From the NCBI GenBank assembly GCA_964415255.1, contig CAYQAC010000002.1, positions 39,115-103,114 of the forward strand: a DNA stretch of 64,000 nucleotides, in the 5' to 3' direction. Made by a program: the position numbers and the translations under genes. The notes beneath the pieces are model-generated. The model was not told the DNA's origin. It was given only the letters and a program-made list of their open reading frames with translations, and did not search any database. The first letter of the stretch is position 1, and each line of letters begins with the position of its first letter. Below are positions 31,064-39,812 of the stretch, in pieces. This stretch comes from JAHBVY01 sp964415255. Lineage in GTDB: Bacteria; Myxococcota_A; Polyangia; Polyangiales; Polyangiaceae.

Positions 31064-33013
31064 ATGACTCGCCGCGACAGCTCGGATGATGAGACCCTCC
31101 ACGTGGAAAAGGCTGAGCGCCGTGGGCCGCTCGACACGTCCCCCGTCTCGTCAGAGGGCGAGACGGTCGCGGTGATGTCGGCGAGCACCCCGTCAGGGCG
31201 TCACGATTTGGTGCTCTCGGGTCCGCAGGTCAGCGCGCAGCTAGATGACGCAAGCCGCTTCGACTCCCGCTACGCCAAGCGACGCACGCTGGGCGTCGGC
31301 GGCATGGGCGTGGTGCAGCTCCACCACGACCAGTGGGTGGGGCGTGAGGTCGCGGTGAAGGTCATGCGACCTGACATTGCCGAAGACCCCAGCGCGCGAG
31401 CGCGCTTCCTCCGGGAGGCGCGGATCCAGGCGCAGCTGGAGCACCCGAGCGTGGTGCCGGTGTACGACCTGGGCGTGGGTGAGGCGGGGCAGCCGCTGTT
31501 CACCATGAAGCGCGTGAAGGGGCTCACGCTGGAGGAGATCATTGATGGGCACCGCCTGGGCGACGCCGCGCTGCTAGGCAGCTACTCCAGGCGGCAGCTC
31601 TTGAGCGCGCTCGCGCGCGTGTGCTTGGCGGTCTCGTTCGCGCACGACCGCGGGGTGGTGCACCGCGATCTGAAGCCAGCCAACATCATGCTCGGGGACT
31701 ACGGCGAGGTGAACGTGCTCGACTGGGGCGTCGCCAAGGTGCGCGGCTCGAGCGACGAGCCCCTGTCGATCGACACCGGCGAGGGCGCGCTCGCCGGGAC
31801 CCAAGCGGGGGCCATCCTCGGCACGCCGGGCTTCATGGCACCCGAGCAGGCGCGCGGCGAGATCAGCGCGGTCTCCGCTCAGAGCGACATCTACGCGCTT
31901 GGCTGCATTTTGTTCGAGCTGCTGACTCTAGCGCCGCTCCACCGCGGCGAGACGGTGCAAGCGCTGCTCCTCTCCGTGGTGACAGGGCACCAAGAGCGCC
32001 CCAGTGAACGCGCGCCGGAGGGCGGCATCGCGCCGGAGCTCGATCAAATCGTGCTCACCGCCACCGAGCTAGAGCCTCAGGCGCGCTTCAGCTCAGCGCG
32101 CGCCATGCACGACGCCATCGAACGCTACCTCGACGGCGAGCGTGACTTGGAGCAGCGCCGCGAGCGGGCCCAGCGCCACACCCTGAACGCACAGCTCGCC
32201 TTAGCGCACGCGATGAGCGGCGCGGGGGAGGCCGAGCGCGCTCGGGGGATGCGGGAGCTCTCGCTGGCGCTGGCGCTGGACCCAAGCCACGAGGGGGCAA
32301 TGGCCACCCTGATGCGCGTGCTGCTCGACCCCAGCACCGAGCTGCCGCCCGAGGCCGAGGCTGAGCTGATGGAAGTCAACCGACTCGACCGCGTGCAAGC
32401 GGGGCGCGCCATCGCCATCGGCTACGCCGTGTGGTTCCTGGTGTTCCCGCTGATGCTCTTGATGGAAGTCCGCAGCTGGCCGCTGCTGCTCACCACCGGT
32501 GGGCTGTTGACAGTCCAGCTCACGACCATGGTGTGGATGAGCGTCACCGGCAACGCCACCCCGCGCTACGTGCGCTGGACGTTCCCCACCACCTTCCTCG
32601 CGGTCGCCTCGCTGGGCGCGATGTTCGGGCCGCTGTTCGTGGTGCCGGGCGTCGCGGCGGTGAACGCGGCGGTGATGATGGTGAGCCTGCGCGCCAACCG
32701 CATCACGCGGCGCGGGATCATGATCGGGAGCATCGCCGCGATCGCGCTCCCCTTCGTGCTCCAGCTCACCGGCGCGCTCCCCGCGAGCTACAGCTTCGAG
32801 GGAGGCCTCATGCGCATCCACCCGGTCATGCTGGAGCTACCGCCCACCTACACCCTGCTGCTCTTGGGGGTGATGTCGGTGCTCACCGTGATGACCGGCA
32901 ACACCCTGGTGGGGCGCGGGGTGCACGCGCTCACCGCCGCGGAGCGCCGCATCTTCGCGCACGCGTGGCGCCTGCGGCAGCTCGTGCCGCAAAGTGCGCG
33001 ACCGAAGAGCTGA
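31064..33013 (+). CDS. Ser/Thr protein kinase with C-terminal multi-pass membrane domain
   Basis: A 649-residue eukaryotic-like kinase. After a 70-residue acidic N-terminal part, the kinase domain (about 75-350) shows the Gly loop VGGMGVVQLH, Lys in VAVKVMRP, catalytic loop VHRDLKPANIML, metal motif as DWG (VLDWGVAKV, not the usual DFG) and activation/P+1 block GTPGFMAPEQARGE. A helical link (YLDGERDLEQRRERAQRH) leads to about six membrane segments (about 445-625), with cytoplasmic kinase and embedded C-terminal part. The soluble extracytoplasmic sensor of PknB-like kinases is missing. The ATG at 31064 is favoured by the -10 box; ATG 31052 is possible. A palindrome follows the stop. Confidence 0.88.
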   Translation: MTRRDSSDDETLHVEKAERRGPLDTSPVSSEGETVAVMSASTPSGRHDLVLSGPQVSAQLDDASRFDSRYAKRRTLGVGGMGVVQLHHDQWVGREVAVKVMRPDIAEDPSARARFLREARIQAQLEHPSVVPVYDLGVGEAGQPLFTMKRVKGLTLEEIIDGHRLGDAALLGSYSRRQLLSALARVCLAVSFAHDRGVVHRDLKPANIMLGDYGEVNVLDWGVAKVRGSSDEPLSIDTGEGALAGTQAGAILGTPGFMAPEQARGEISAVSAQSDIYALGCILFELLTLAPLHRGETVQALLLSVVTGHQERPSERAPEGGIAPELDQIVLTATELEPQARFSSARAMHDAIERYLDGERDLEQRRERAQRHTLNAQLALAHAMSGAGEAERARGMRELSLALALDPSHEGAMATLMRVLLDPSTELPPEAEAELMEVNRLDRVQAGRAIAIGYAVWFLVFPLMLLMEVRSWPLLLTTGGLLTVQLTTMVWMSVTGNATPRYVRWTFPTTFLAVASLGAMFGPLFVVPGVAAVNAAVMMVSLRANRITRRGIMIGSIAAIALPFVLQLTGALPASYSFEGGLMRIHPVMLELPPTYTLLLLGVMSVLTVMTGNTLVGRGVHALTAAERRIFAHAWRLRQLVPQSARPKS

Positions 33014-33060
33014 GTGAGAGCCTTGCTGCCAATCTGCGCGGCGCAGGCTCTTGTAGGGGC

Positions 33061-33082
33061 GGGTCTCAGACGTCTCAGACCC
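33061..33082. terminator. Palindrome between convergent kinase and lipoprotein genes
   Basis: GGGTCT-C-AGACGTCT-C-AGACCC is a 22-bp palindrome with one mismatched pair, 47 bases after the kinase stop and 70 before the stop of the convergent gene. It is a plausible bidirectional terminator stem without T-run. Confidence 0.45.
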
Positions 33083-33151
33083 ACCCTCTCTGACTAGCGG
33101 CGCCGAGCGCGCTGATAGGACACTAAGCTGACTATTGCGCCCTGCCCGCGA

Positions 33152-35557
33152 TCACTTGGGGCCGTCTTGAGCGCAGAAGCCGTTGACGCAGCGGTTCGTC
33201 GAGTCACAGCAGTCAGCCGCGGTGGTGCAGCGCTCCTGCACCTGTGAGCACTGCCCACCTGGAGGCTCGTTGGAGCACACCAGCTCACCGCTTGAGTTCG
33301 GCTGGCAGTAGCCGTTGCAGCACTGGTCACCCGTCGCGCACGACTCGCCATCGGGGCGGCACGGATCGAACACCCAGAAGCCACGTGAGTTGCCGGCCAG
33401 CAGCTCCTGCCCTGGCAGGTAGAAGGCGGGGTAGCTCGGGTCGGTGCCGGGGGTGGCGTTGAGGTTCACTGCGGCGACCCACAGCTTCTTGGGGGTGATG
33501 TGGCTCACCAGATCCACGCCGCGCGGGTCGCTGCAGAACGGCGGGATGGTCGCCACGTTGCCGTACATGCGGCGACTGGTGAACACCACCCAGGCGTAGC
33601 CCGCGCCTGGGATGGGGCTCACGGTGGGCTCGTAGTTGAGGTTCGCGTCGTCACCATGGTCAGGGTCCATGGTGCCCACCTGCTGGCCGTCCCCAGTGCA
33701 CGACAGGCTCATGGGGGTGGAGAGCCGCGGGAGGTAGGGGTTACCCGCAGCATCCAGCCCGTTCAGCGCATTCATGGGGGTGACGCTGGTGGTGCCGCCC
33801 ACGCGAGACCAGAACAGCTGCGCCTTGGAGCCACGGCGGGTGAACATGGCGCCGTGGCCGTTGCCATCGCCACCAGCCTGCGACTGGAGCTGGAACACCA
33901 GCGCCTCGCTGTCGGGCAAGAACGCGGCCCAGCCAGGGCGCACCTGGGCGGGCGAGCCGGTGTAGTCCGCCACCTCCTGAAGGTTGCTGAAGCTCAGCGT
34001 CGATTGGTCAAAATCCATGACGATGAGCTTCTGGGTGGGGTTGCTGATGCTGCCGCTCACCATCGGGTTGAACACGATGCGCTGACCATTGGGTGCAAAA
34101 GCCGGCGTGCCCACGTTGGTGGCGACGTCCGTGAGGCCCGTGGCGCCGAGCGGCGCCGTGGCGGCTGGTAGTGCGAGCAACTGACCGCTTGGGGCGATCG
34201 CCATGGAGCCATCCGGAGACACCCCAGGGAACTCGGCGCCGACACCCATCGGCGTCTCCGTGCTGCCGCCGGGCGCTAAGTCGTAAGCTGAGCTCATGGC
34301 GTTGTTGTCGCCGCGCTGCACCACCAGGCGTGAGCCGTCCGCCGCCACCGAGTGGCACACGCGGCACTGGGCGGAGTTGCCGTGACCGCCAGCGACCAGC
34401 TGCGGCCCTGAGTCGCCGACCCGAATCGAGAGCACCGCGCCGCCGAAGCGGCCGTCCCCGCCCACGGCGCCGCCGAAGTTCTTGGCCAGGTTGGTGCCGT
34501 ACGAGTTGTAGTAAATCACGCCCGAGAGGCGCGTGGGGGCGACGGTGAAGCTCGCCGCGAGTGGTCCGTAAGCCTGACCACCGCGCAGGACGGTGAGCCG
34601 CAGCGCGAGCTGGTCGCTGGCGCCCTCCGCGGTGTTGGTCGCGGCCTCCCACACGTCCTGGGGGATGGGGTGGCGAATGAAGGCGCCGCCGGTTTGATCC
34701 AAGATCGCCGGGCGCCCGAAGGTGCCCTTCCAGCGGAAGGAGCCGGACTGCGTGCTCAGCTCGATTTGGATCGCGTCCGCGTCGCCCAGCGACCAGTCCC
34801 AAGCCAGGAGCGGCGCCAAAATGCCGCGCGGAAACACAGTGCGGTCATAGGGGTAGAGCAACCGGAGCCCCTCGGCGGCGCCGCTCCCGCTGGGGTTGTC
34901 GAGCGCGTCGAGCGCTCCTGGGTCGGTCACCGCCACGCCCAGCCCCTCACCGCCGACGCCCGCAACACCGCCGCCTGCGGTGAGCTCGCCCACGCTGCCC
35001 GGGATTTGCCCCGCCTGGCCTGGGCGCGTCGGGTCGGCGCCGTTTTGCTCCCCCGTCAGCTCCACGAACACCTCACGACTCACCGTCTCATCGTTGAGCC
35101 CCGCCGTGATGGTCACCAGGCCCCCCACCACGCCGCTCGGCGTGAAGGTGGCGGATGCTGTGTTGCCGAGGGTGATGGTCCCCACCTCGCCACGATCCAC
35201 CGCCCAGCCCGCCGGCACTGGCGACCCGCTCAGCGTCGCCTCGAAGCTGACGGTCGGCGCTTGGGAGCCGAGCGGCACCGTGATGCGCTGGGGCGCCTCC
35301 GGGGTCACGTTGAACGCGTGGACGTTGCCACCGCCGCCATCGATGTTCAGGCCACCTGCCGTCCCTCCGAAGGCTCCGCTGCCGGCGTCCCCTGCGGCGC
35401 CGCCGCTCCCTGCGGCGCTGGAACCGCCGTCCCCCCCGGAGCCACCGAAGCCCGGGTTGTTGGAGGAGCTCCCTTCACCTCCGCCGCACGCGGCGACGAC
35501 CGCCGCCGCCACCACTGAACACCAAAGCCCCACGACCGCACGACGAGACGCACCCAT
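33152..35557 (-). CDS. Large lipoprotein: propeller-like, one CxxCH, Cys-rich C-terminus
   Basis: An 801-residue predicted lipoprotein; the ATG at 35557 leads directly into MGASRRAVVGLWCSVVAAAVVAACGGG. A Gly/Ser linker (25-65) precedes an immunoglobulin-like segment (about 70-150). The central region (about 200-700) has repeated strand blocks typical of WD40-like/TolB propellers (FAPNGQRIVFNPMVSG, GYAWVVFTSRRMYGN) and one CxxCH (SAQCRVCHSVAADGSRL), suggesting a bound haem c. The C-terminus has two Dickkopf-like modules (CATGDQCCNGYCQ; CTTAADCCDSTNRCVNGFC). I do not recognise a named function; cell-surface location is likely. It is in the same orientation as the following lipase-like gene upstream, but 226 bp apart. 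Confidence 0.75.
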   Translation of the reverse strand: MGASRRAVVGLWCSVVAAAVVAACGGGEGSSSNNPGFGGSGGDGGSSAAGSGGAAGDAGSGAFGGTAGGLNIDGGGGNVHAFNVTPEAPQRITVPLGSQAPTVSFEATLSGSPVPAGWAVDRGEVGTITLGNTASATFTPSGVVGGLVTITAGLNDETVSREVFVELTGEQNGADPTRPGQAGQIPGSVGELTAGGGVAGVGGEGLGVAVTDPGALDALDNPSGSGAAEGLRLLYPYDRTVFPRGILAPLLAWDWSLGDADAIQIELSTQSGSFRWKGTFGRPAILDQTGGAFIRHPIPQDVWEAATNTAEGASDQLALRLTVLRGGQAYGPLAASFTVAPTRLSGVIYYNSYGTNLAKNFGGAVGGDGRFGGAVLSIRVGDSGPQLVAGGHGNSAQCRVCHSVAADGSRLVVQRGDNNAMSSAYDLAPGGSTETPMGVGAEFPGVSPDGSMAIAPSGQLLALPAATAPLGATGLTDVATNVGTPAFAPNGQRIVFNPMVSGSISNPTQKLIVMDFDQSTLSFSNLQEVADYTGSPAQVRPGWAAFLPDSEALVFQLQSQAGGDGNGHGAMFTRRGSKAQLFWSRVGGTTSVTPMNALNGLDAAGNPYLPRLSTPMSLSCTGDGQQVGTMDPDHGDDANLNYEPTVSPIPGAGYAWVVFTSRRMYGNVATIPPFCSDPRGVDLVSHITPKKLWVAAVNLNATPGTDPSYPAFYLPGQELLAGNSRGFWVFDPCRPDGESCATGDQCCNGYCQPNSSGELVCSNEPPGGQCSQVQERCTTAADCCDSTNRCVNGFCAQDGPK

Positions 35558-35662
35558 TGGTGAAGTGTAGCTCGCCACGCTTCAGCGCAACAAGCGCACC
35601 CCCAAAGCAGCCGCGAGCAGCGGGCTCGCAGCGCCTGAAGGTGCCACGCAGTGGGGGCGACC

Positions 35663-35727
35663 CCCCAAACAAACAAGCAGCGCCTGAAGCTGCTCTTCGG
35701 GTTTTGGGGGTTGGCTCACGCTCACCC
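35663..35727 (+). repeat. T-run/G-run element folded as a hairpin, copy 10
   Basis: ACCCCCCAAAC on the left and GTTTTGGGGGTTGG on the right bracket an inner stem AGCAGC-GCCTGAA-GCTGCT. The tail GGCTCACGCTCACC is shared with copy 9. It lies between two lipoprotein genes. Confidence 0.55.
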
Positions 35728-35782
35728 ACGCTGGGTGACGATCGCAGCTGGGCCGTTCGGCGCTGGCAGCTTGCTCACCGCG

Positions 35783-38290
35783 CTAAGGGCCCACCACCGG
35801 GACCTCACCCGCCGCGGCCATCCCCAGGAAGCGGACCACGTCCTCAGTCGCGCCCGCCACATCAAACACCACGAAGTGGCCATCCCGGCCCGCTGGGGGC
35901 TGATACTGCCGCGCGGCGAGGGTCAGCTCCACACCGCCGACCACGTCCGTGAGACTGAGCGGCACCGGCTCCGAGGTGAGCCCGATGTCGTCCGGCGTGA
36001 TCACGCTCGAGTGCGCCGCGGCGAGATCCACCTGCGCCGCCTGGATGTAGTTCGTCAGGGTGACGTTCGGGCTGTAGCTGTCCCCCAAGCCGTAGGTGAC
36101 AAACAGGTGCTTCGGCAGCACACCGGAGGGCGGCGTGCGCCCCACGAGGGCGGCGAAGTTGATTGGATCTGCGGGCTCGATGAAATGCTGGAGCAGGTTC
36201 ATCACCGGGTGATTGGTGCCCCCAGGGAGGCGACCGCTCGAGTCCAAATCGCCGAGCAGGAACGGGATCGCCGCCGAGATGTTGATGGGCTGGCGCTTTT
36301 CCATCAAAGAATCCCGCAAGATGGCGCCGTTACCGCTCAGCACGCCCGCGCGATAAATCGCGCTGTAGGGCAGCGCCAAGCTGCCGTGCGTGGCGCCCTG
36401 AGAGTGCCCAAAGAACATGATGGCGCCTGGGTCGATGCGCAGCGCCTCCCCACCGGACTCCGCCGCGGAGAGGTCCAGCGCCGCGGCGAAGCGCGCCAGC
36501 GCGAGCTGATCTGCCGCGCCTTGGAGCACGTTGCCACGCGCCGCGTCTGGGTTCGCGAAGTTGAAGAACAGGTTCTCTGACGACTGCGTGGAGGCGCCGC
36601 GGCGCGGGCCGTGCGCCACCTGATCGACGCCGAGCACCGCCACGCCGCCCGCGTGGTCAGCCAAGGCGCCCGCCACCTCCGGGCGCACGTGGCTCCGGAA
36701 ATGGCCGCCCGTGCCGTGCGCGAACACGACCAGCGGGTAACCCGCGGCAGGCGCTGTGCGCTTCGGCACGGTGAGCGACAGGCACACCTGCTCCTGGCGC
36801 ACCGGGCTAGCCTGGATGGCGCCGCCCGATGCTGCGTACGGGGCCTCCCCCGCTTGGTAGACAGGGAGCGAGACCAACGCGTGGTACTCGTCGTAGCTGG
36901 ACGTCGCCGCCTCGCAGGCGCGGTCCCCAGCGCTATCGGGGCAGGGCGACGCCACGCCGGCGTCGCAGCGCACCCAGCTGGAGGCGGTGGGGGTGGGCTC
37001 CGCTTGCACCGCCGCGGCGAGCCGCTCCATTGGCCCTCGGTGGTCACCCACCGTGATCACGGAGGCGTTCAACACCTGGTCAGTGGGGATGCCTTGTTCA
37101 GCCAGGTAGGCGCGGAAGGGCGCGTACGCCGCGTGCACCGCGGCGAGCTTCGGATCGGCCGGCGCCGTGTCGGCGAGCGAGCTCACGAGGTGCTCCGAGC
37201 GCTGAACCGGGGTGCCGTTCTGCGCGCGGCCGTGAGTCGTCAGGAAGACTGCGTAGGTGTGCCCCGGGCTGAGCGGCGCGCGCGCCGAGCGGCGAATAGC
37301 GAGCCAGTCGCGGCAGATGTACTTGCCGCCGCCCTCCGAGTAGTACCAGCGGAGCCCCGCTTGGGAGCCGTACGCCGGATCACCCGTGGTGATGTCCACC
37401 CAGCGCACCGGGCGCACGCTCAAGTCCGGTGCCTCCCGGAAGGTCTCGAAGTCTATCGGGCCCGAGAAGCGGAAGGTGACGACGGGGTTCATGCCCCAGC
37501 CCGTCTCCTGCTCGACGCGCGACGCGTACAGCGCCACCGGGTCGAACGGGAGCAGGCTCACGCCGGGCGTGGGGAAGCCGCTCAAGTCAGGGCGCCCGGC
37601 GGTGAGCCGCGCGTCGTTGGGGAACGGGAGGCGGAAGAAGTCTCCCTCTTGGCCGGCTGGGGACGCGCCGGGCACCTCGAAGTAGGCGCGCACCGCGCCG
37701 GTCGACGGCGGCTCACACTCGATCTGAGGTGCGCTCGGCACCCCGAAGGAGGGGACGCCCGGCGGCGCGGTGAGGCACCGCCCCTCAAGGCAGGTGAGCC
37801 CGGCCAAGCACTCCGCGCTGCCCTGGCAGGCACCCCCCACGTCAACATTTCCCTGCGGAATACACTGGAGCCCGAAGCCCACCACCCCGCAGCGCAGCCC
37901 GCGCTCACAGTCCAAGTCGGTATCGCAGGGCGCGCTCTCAGCACCCGCACCACCCTCCGCGCACACCCCCCCTAGGCACTGGAGCCCCGGCTCACACTCA
38001 CCCGCGATGAGGCAGGGGCTGCCAAGCGGCGTCTCCGCCGCCGGCTCACACACCGACCCTTCACAGCGGAGGCCGGCGCGACACGGCTCGGAGTCCGAGC
38101 AGGCCTCGCCCACGCCGTGCCCCGTGGGGAGCTCGCCGCCGCTGCCGCCGCTGCCACCCGCTGGCGACGCGCCGGAGCCCCCGCTCCCCCCGACCCCGCC
38201 AGCGCCCCCGGAGCCAGCGAGCTGCGCGCCCCCATCACTACACCCAAGCGCCCCTAGGCACGCCGCGATCCAAACAAGCCGCATCTTCAT
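35783..38290 (-). CDS. Lipase/esterase-like lipoprotein with Dickkopf-type Cys-rich repeats
   Basis: An 835-residue predicted lipoprotein: MKMRLVWIAACLGALGCSD is a clear signal plus lipobox (a Met two codons later is an alternative start), followed by a Gly/Ser linker. Residues about 55-170 contain four Cys-rich modules of the CxxxxxCxxGLxCxxxxC type (ACSDSEPCRAGLRCEGSVC and similar). The rest is an alpha/beta hydrolase with VFAHGTGGHFRSHV, nucleophile elbow FFGHSQGATHG and late block LFVTYGLGDSYSP, resembling bacterial extracellular lipases. The Cys-rich modules may bind a surface or polysaccharide. Secreted and possibly involved in predation, but that is inference. Confidence 0.8.
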   Translation of the reverse strand: MKMRLVWIAACLGALGCSDGGAQLAGSGGAGGVGGSGGSGASPAGGSGGSGGELPTGHGVGEACSDSEPCRAGLRCEGSVCEPAAETPLGSPCLIAGECEPGLQCLGGVCAEGGAGAESAPCDTDLDCERGLRCGVVGFGLQCIPQGNVDVGGACQGSAECLAGLTCLEGRCLTAPPGVPSFGVPSAPQIECEPPSTGAVRAYFEVPGASPAGQEGDFFRLPFPNDARLTAGRPDLSGFPTPGVSLLPFDPVALYASRVEQETGWGMNPVVTFRFSGPIDFETFREAPDLSVRPVRWVDITTGDPAYGSQAGLRWYYSEGGGKYICRDWLAIRRSARAPLSPGHTYAVFLTTHGRAQNGTPVQRSEHLVSSLADTAPADPKLAAVHAAYAPFRAYLAEQGIPTDQVLNASVITVGDHRGPMERLAAAVQAEPTPTASSWVRCDAGVASPCPDSAGDRACEAATSSYDEYHALVSLPVYQAGEAPYAASGGAIQASPVRQEQVCLSLTVPKRTAPAAGYPLVVFAHGTGGHFRSHVRPEVAGALADHAGGVAVLGVDQVAHGPRRGASTQSSENLFFNFANPDAARGNVLQGAADQLALARFAAALDLSAAESGGEALRIDPGAIMFFGHSQGATHGSLALPYSAIYRAGVLSGNGAILRDSLMEKRQPINISAAIPFLLGDLDSSGRLPGGTNHPVMNLLQHFIEPADPINFAALVGRTPPSGVLPKHLFVTYGLGDSYSPNVTLTNYIQAAQVDLAAAHSSVITPDDIGLTSEPVPLSLTDVVGGVELTLAARQYQPPAGRDGHFVVFDVAGATEDVVRFLGMAAAGEVPVVGP

Positions 38291-38455
38291 CTTCCCCTTC
38301 GCCCGAGACCCAACGCCCGAGCGTAGCTCAACCCCGCCCCCTTCGCGGCGCCAAAGCGCCTCCTCCCCCGCTTATGCCCGCGTCCGCTCCTCCTGCCCCA
38401 ACCGCAGCCCGCCGATCAACCCGCGAACAACACAGCGGCTTAGCGGCTCAGTGGC

Positions 38456-38749
38456 TCAGCCCCCGCGCGGCGGGGCCTCGACACCCGCTGCTTCCAGGCC
38501 CTCCAAGCCGAGCTCAATCGGGCGCCACGCGAAGTGCATCACGTAGAAGCAGCGCTTGCACACGAGGGCCGCCATCGGCGTGGTCACCGCCGGCTGAGCG
38601 CTGCCGTCGCTCTGGTAACCCAGCTCGGCGATCAGCCCCGCGAACTCCCAGTGCGTGTAGTGACACGCCGGGCAGCTCGGCATCTGCCCCCCGAACTTCC
38701 GGTTGAAGAAGCTCTGGATCTTGTCAAACACTTGAGGGTCGCCGGACAT
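38456..38749 (-). CDS. Small zinc-ribbon-like hypothetical protein
   Basis: A 97-residue soluble protein from the ATG at 38749 (MSGDPQVFDKIQSFFNRKFGG). Two Cys pairs, SCPACHYTHW and VCKRCFYVMHF, about 38 residues apart, form a likely zinc ribbon. A conserved-looking helix precedes them and a short Glu/Gly tail follows. The family is not recognised. It is next to repeat copy B and separated by 331 bp from the phosphatase gene upstream on the same strand. Confidence 0.6.
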   Translation of the reverse strand: MSGDPQVFDKIQSFFNRKFGGQMPSCPACHYTHWEFAGLIAELGYQSDGSAQPAVTTPMAALVCKRCFYVMHFAWRPIELGLEGLEAAGVEAPPRGG

Positions 38750-39080
38750 CTTGCGCGCGGTAGCACCAGGGGAGCAGCGCTTCAACCACCCAGCTCCTGC
38801 GGCCAGCGTTCGGCGCCAAGTGCGCCCTGAAGCGCCAGAGCGCCAGAGCGCCGCCAGGGCTAACGCGAGCCTCAGCCCCGCTCCAAGCGCCCATCCGCGA
38901 GGCCTGCGCGGCCCGCTGGCCGCGCGAGGACGACAAGCGGTTTACCGTTTGTCGTCCTCAAATCACAACCTAGAGCGGCACGAAGGGAAGCAGCGCCGAG
39001 CAGAGGACCAGGGAAACCGGGCCCTCGCCTCGCATGGGGCCGGTTTCCCGGGTCCGTCTGGTGGCAAACTGATCGCCGCT
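38750..39080. other. 331-bp intergenic region containing repeat copy B
   Basis: Its right half is the full structured repeat (38927-39084). The left half is unremarkable apart from three tandem GCGCCAGA units at about 38831-38852. No credible coding sequence is present. Confidence 0.5.
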
Positions 39081-39084
39081 CTAG
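38927..39084 (-). repeat. Structured CTAGAGCG repeat, full copy B
   Basis: Order on the plus strand: 32-bp palindrome AGGACGACAAGCGGT-TT-ACCGTTTGTCGTCCT (one G-T wobble relative to copy A), an 11-base spacer, then the 115-bp unit 38970-39084 with ends CTAGAGCGGC and GCCGCTCTAG. The central stem is GGACC-AGGGAAACCGG type pairing with CCGGTTTCCC-GGGTCC; several positions differ from copy A on both sides so that pairing is kept. The terminal CTAG supplies the TAG stop of the phosphatase gene on the minus strand. Confidence 0.9.
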
Positions 39085-39812
39085 AGCGCGGCGCCTTCGC
39101 TCCAGGTCTTCAGGGAGACCTGCCCGCGATCGATCTCCACGTAGCTGGTCCCCCGCATCCAGTTGCCGGAGTTCATGTACACCCCCGAGCTCAGCTCCAC
39201 GCGCTCCGCCTTGTGCGTGTGGCCGAACACCACGTAGTCAAACCCGCGCTGCAGGAGCATCTCGGCGGCCTGGTGGTAGACGCTCTCTTGCTCGCCCTCA
39301 GGCGTCTTGCGTAGACGATCTTTCATGCGCTGGTAGTAAGACCACACATAGTAGATGTCCGGGTAGATGTGCAGCAGCGGCCCGGCGGCGCGCGTCGCTA
39401 GCTCGTAAAGGTCAGGGTTTTTTACGAAAAATGGGTCGTATAAATGACCATGCTCGATGCGCACGCGCTGGTCGCCAGAGCGCAGGTTGAGGAAGGGGCA
39501 AATCTGGATTTCGCCCCAGCTCTCCAGGAAGTGCTCAAGCACGATGTCGTGGTTGCCCACCACGTAGTAAACCGCCAAGCCATCCTTGAGCATCGCGCGG
39601 ATGTGGCTCAGCACCTCGCTGGAGTCCCCCGCTAAGTTCGCGAAGCTCGACTGGAGGATCTCGAAGCCGTCCCCGTTGATGCACAGGTTGAAGCGCTCGC
39701 GACGGGCGTACTTCAAGAACCCGCTGATGTGGCTGTTCGCCTGCGAGAACGGGTTCCCGATGTGAAGATCCGAGATGACGAGCAGCCGCTCATCGTCACA
39801 CTCAATGATCAC
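39081..39812 (-). CDS. Metallophosphoesterase (UDP-diacylglucosamine hydrolase-like)
   Basis: A 243-residue calcineurin-like phosphoesterase. The dimetal motifs are present: DLHIGN (D-x-H), NGDGFEIL, VVGNHDIV (GNHD), and GHTHKAERVEL (GH-x-H). The arrangement resembles LpxH/UDP-2,3-diacylglucosamine hydrolases but the body of the protein and the missing lipid A gene context leave the substrate open. Its ATG overlaps the stop of the upstream cNMP-binding gene (ATGA) in reverse gene order, so the cNMP-binding gene is first and this one second in the operon. The stop codon lies in the CTAG end of repeat copy B. Confidence 0.85.
   Translation of the reverse strand: MIIECDDERLLVISDLHIGNPFSQANSHISGFLKYARRERFNLCINGDGFEILQSSFANLAGDSSEVLSHIRAMLKDGLAVYYVVGNHDIVLEHFLESWGEIQICPFLNLRSGDQRVRIEHGHLYDPFFVKNPDLYELATRAAGPLLHIYPDIYYVWSYYQRMKDRLRKTPEGEQESVYHQAAEMLLQRGFDYVVFGHTHKAERVELSSGVYMNSGNWMRGTSYVEIDRGQVSLKTWSEGAAL

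Noticed and set aside
36611..37975. 454-residue frame opposite the lipase-like lipoprotein
   Set aside because: Antisense shadow with no recognisable domain; the opposite strand has signal peptide, Cys modules and GHSQG.
38831..38852. Three tandem GCGCCAGA units
   Set aside because: Short, and a similar CGCCAGAGCGCCAGAGC occurs at 59415; composition-driven repetition is the simplest explanation.
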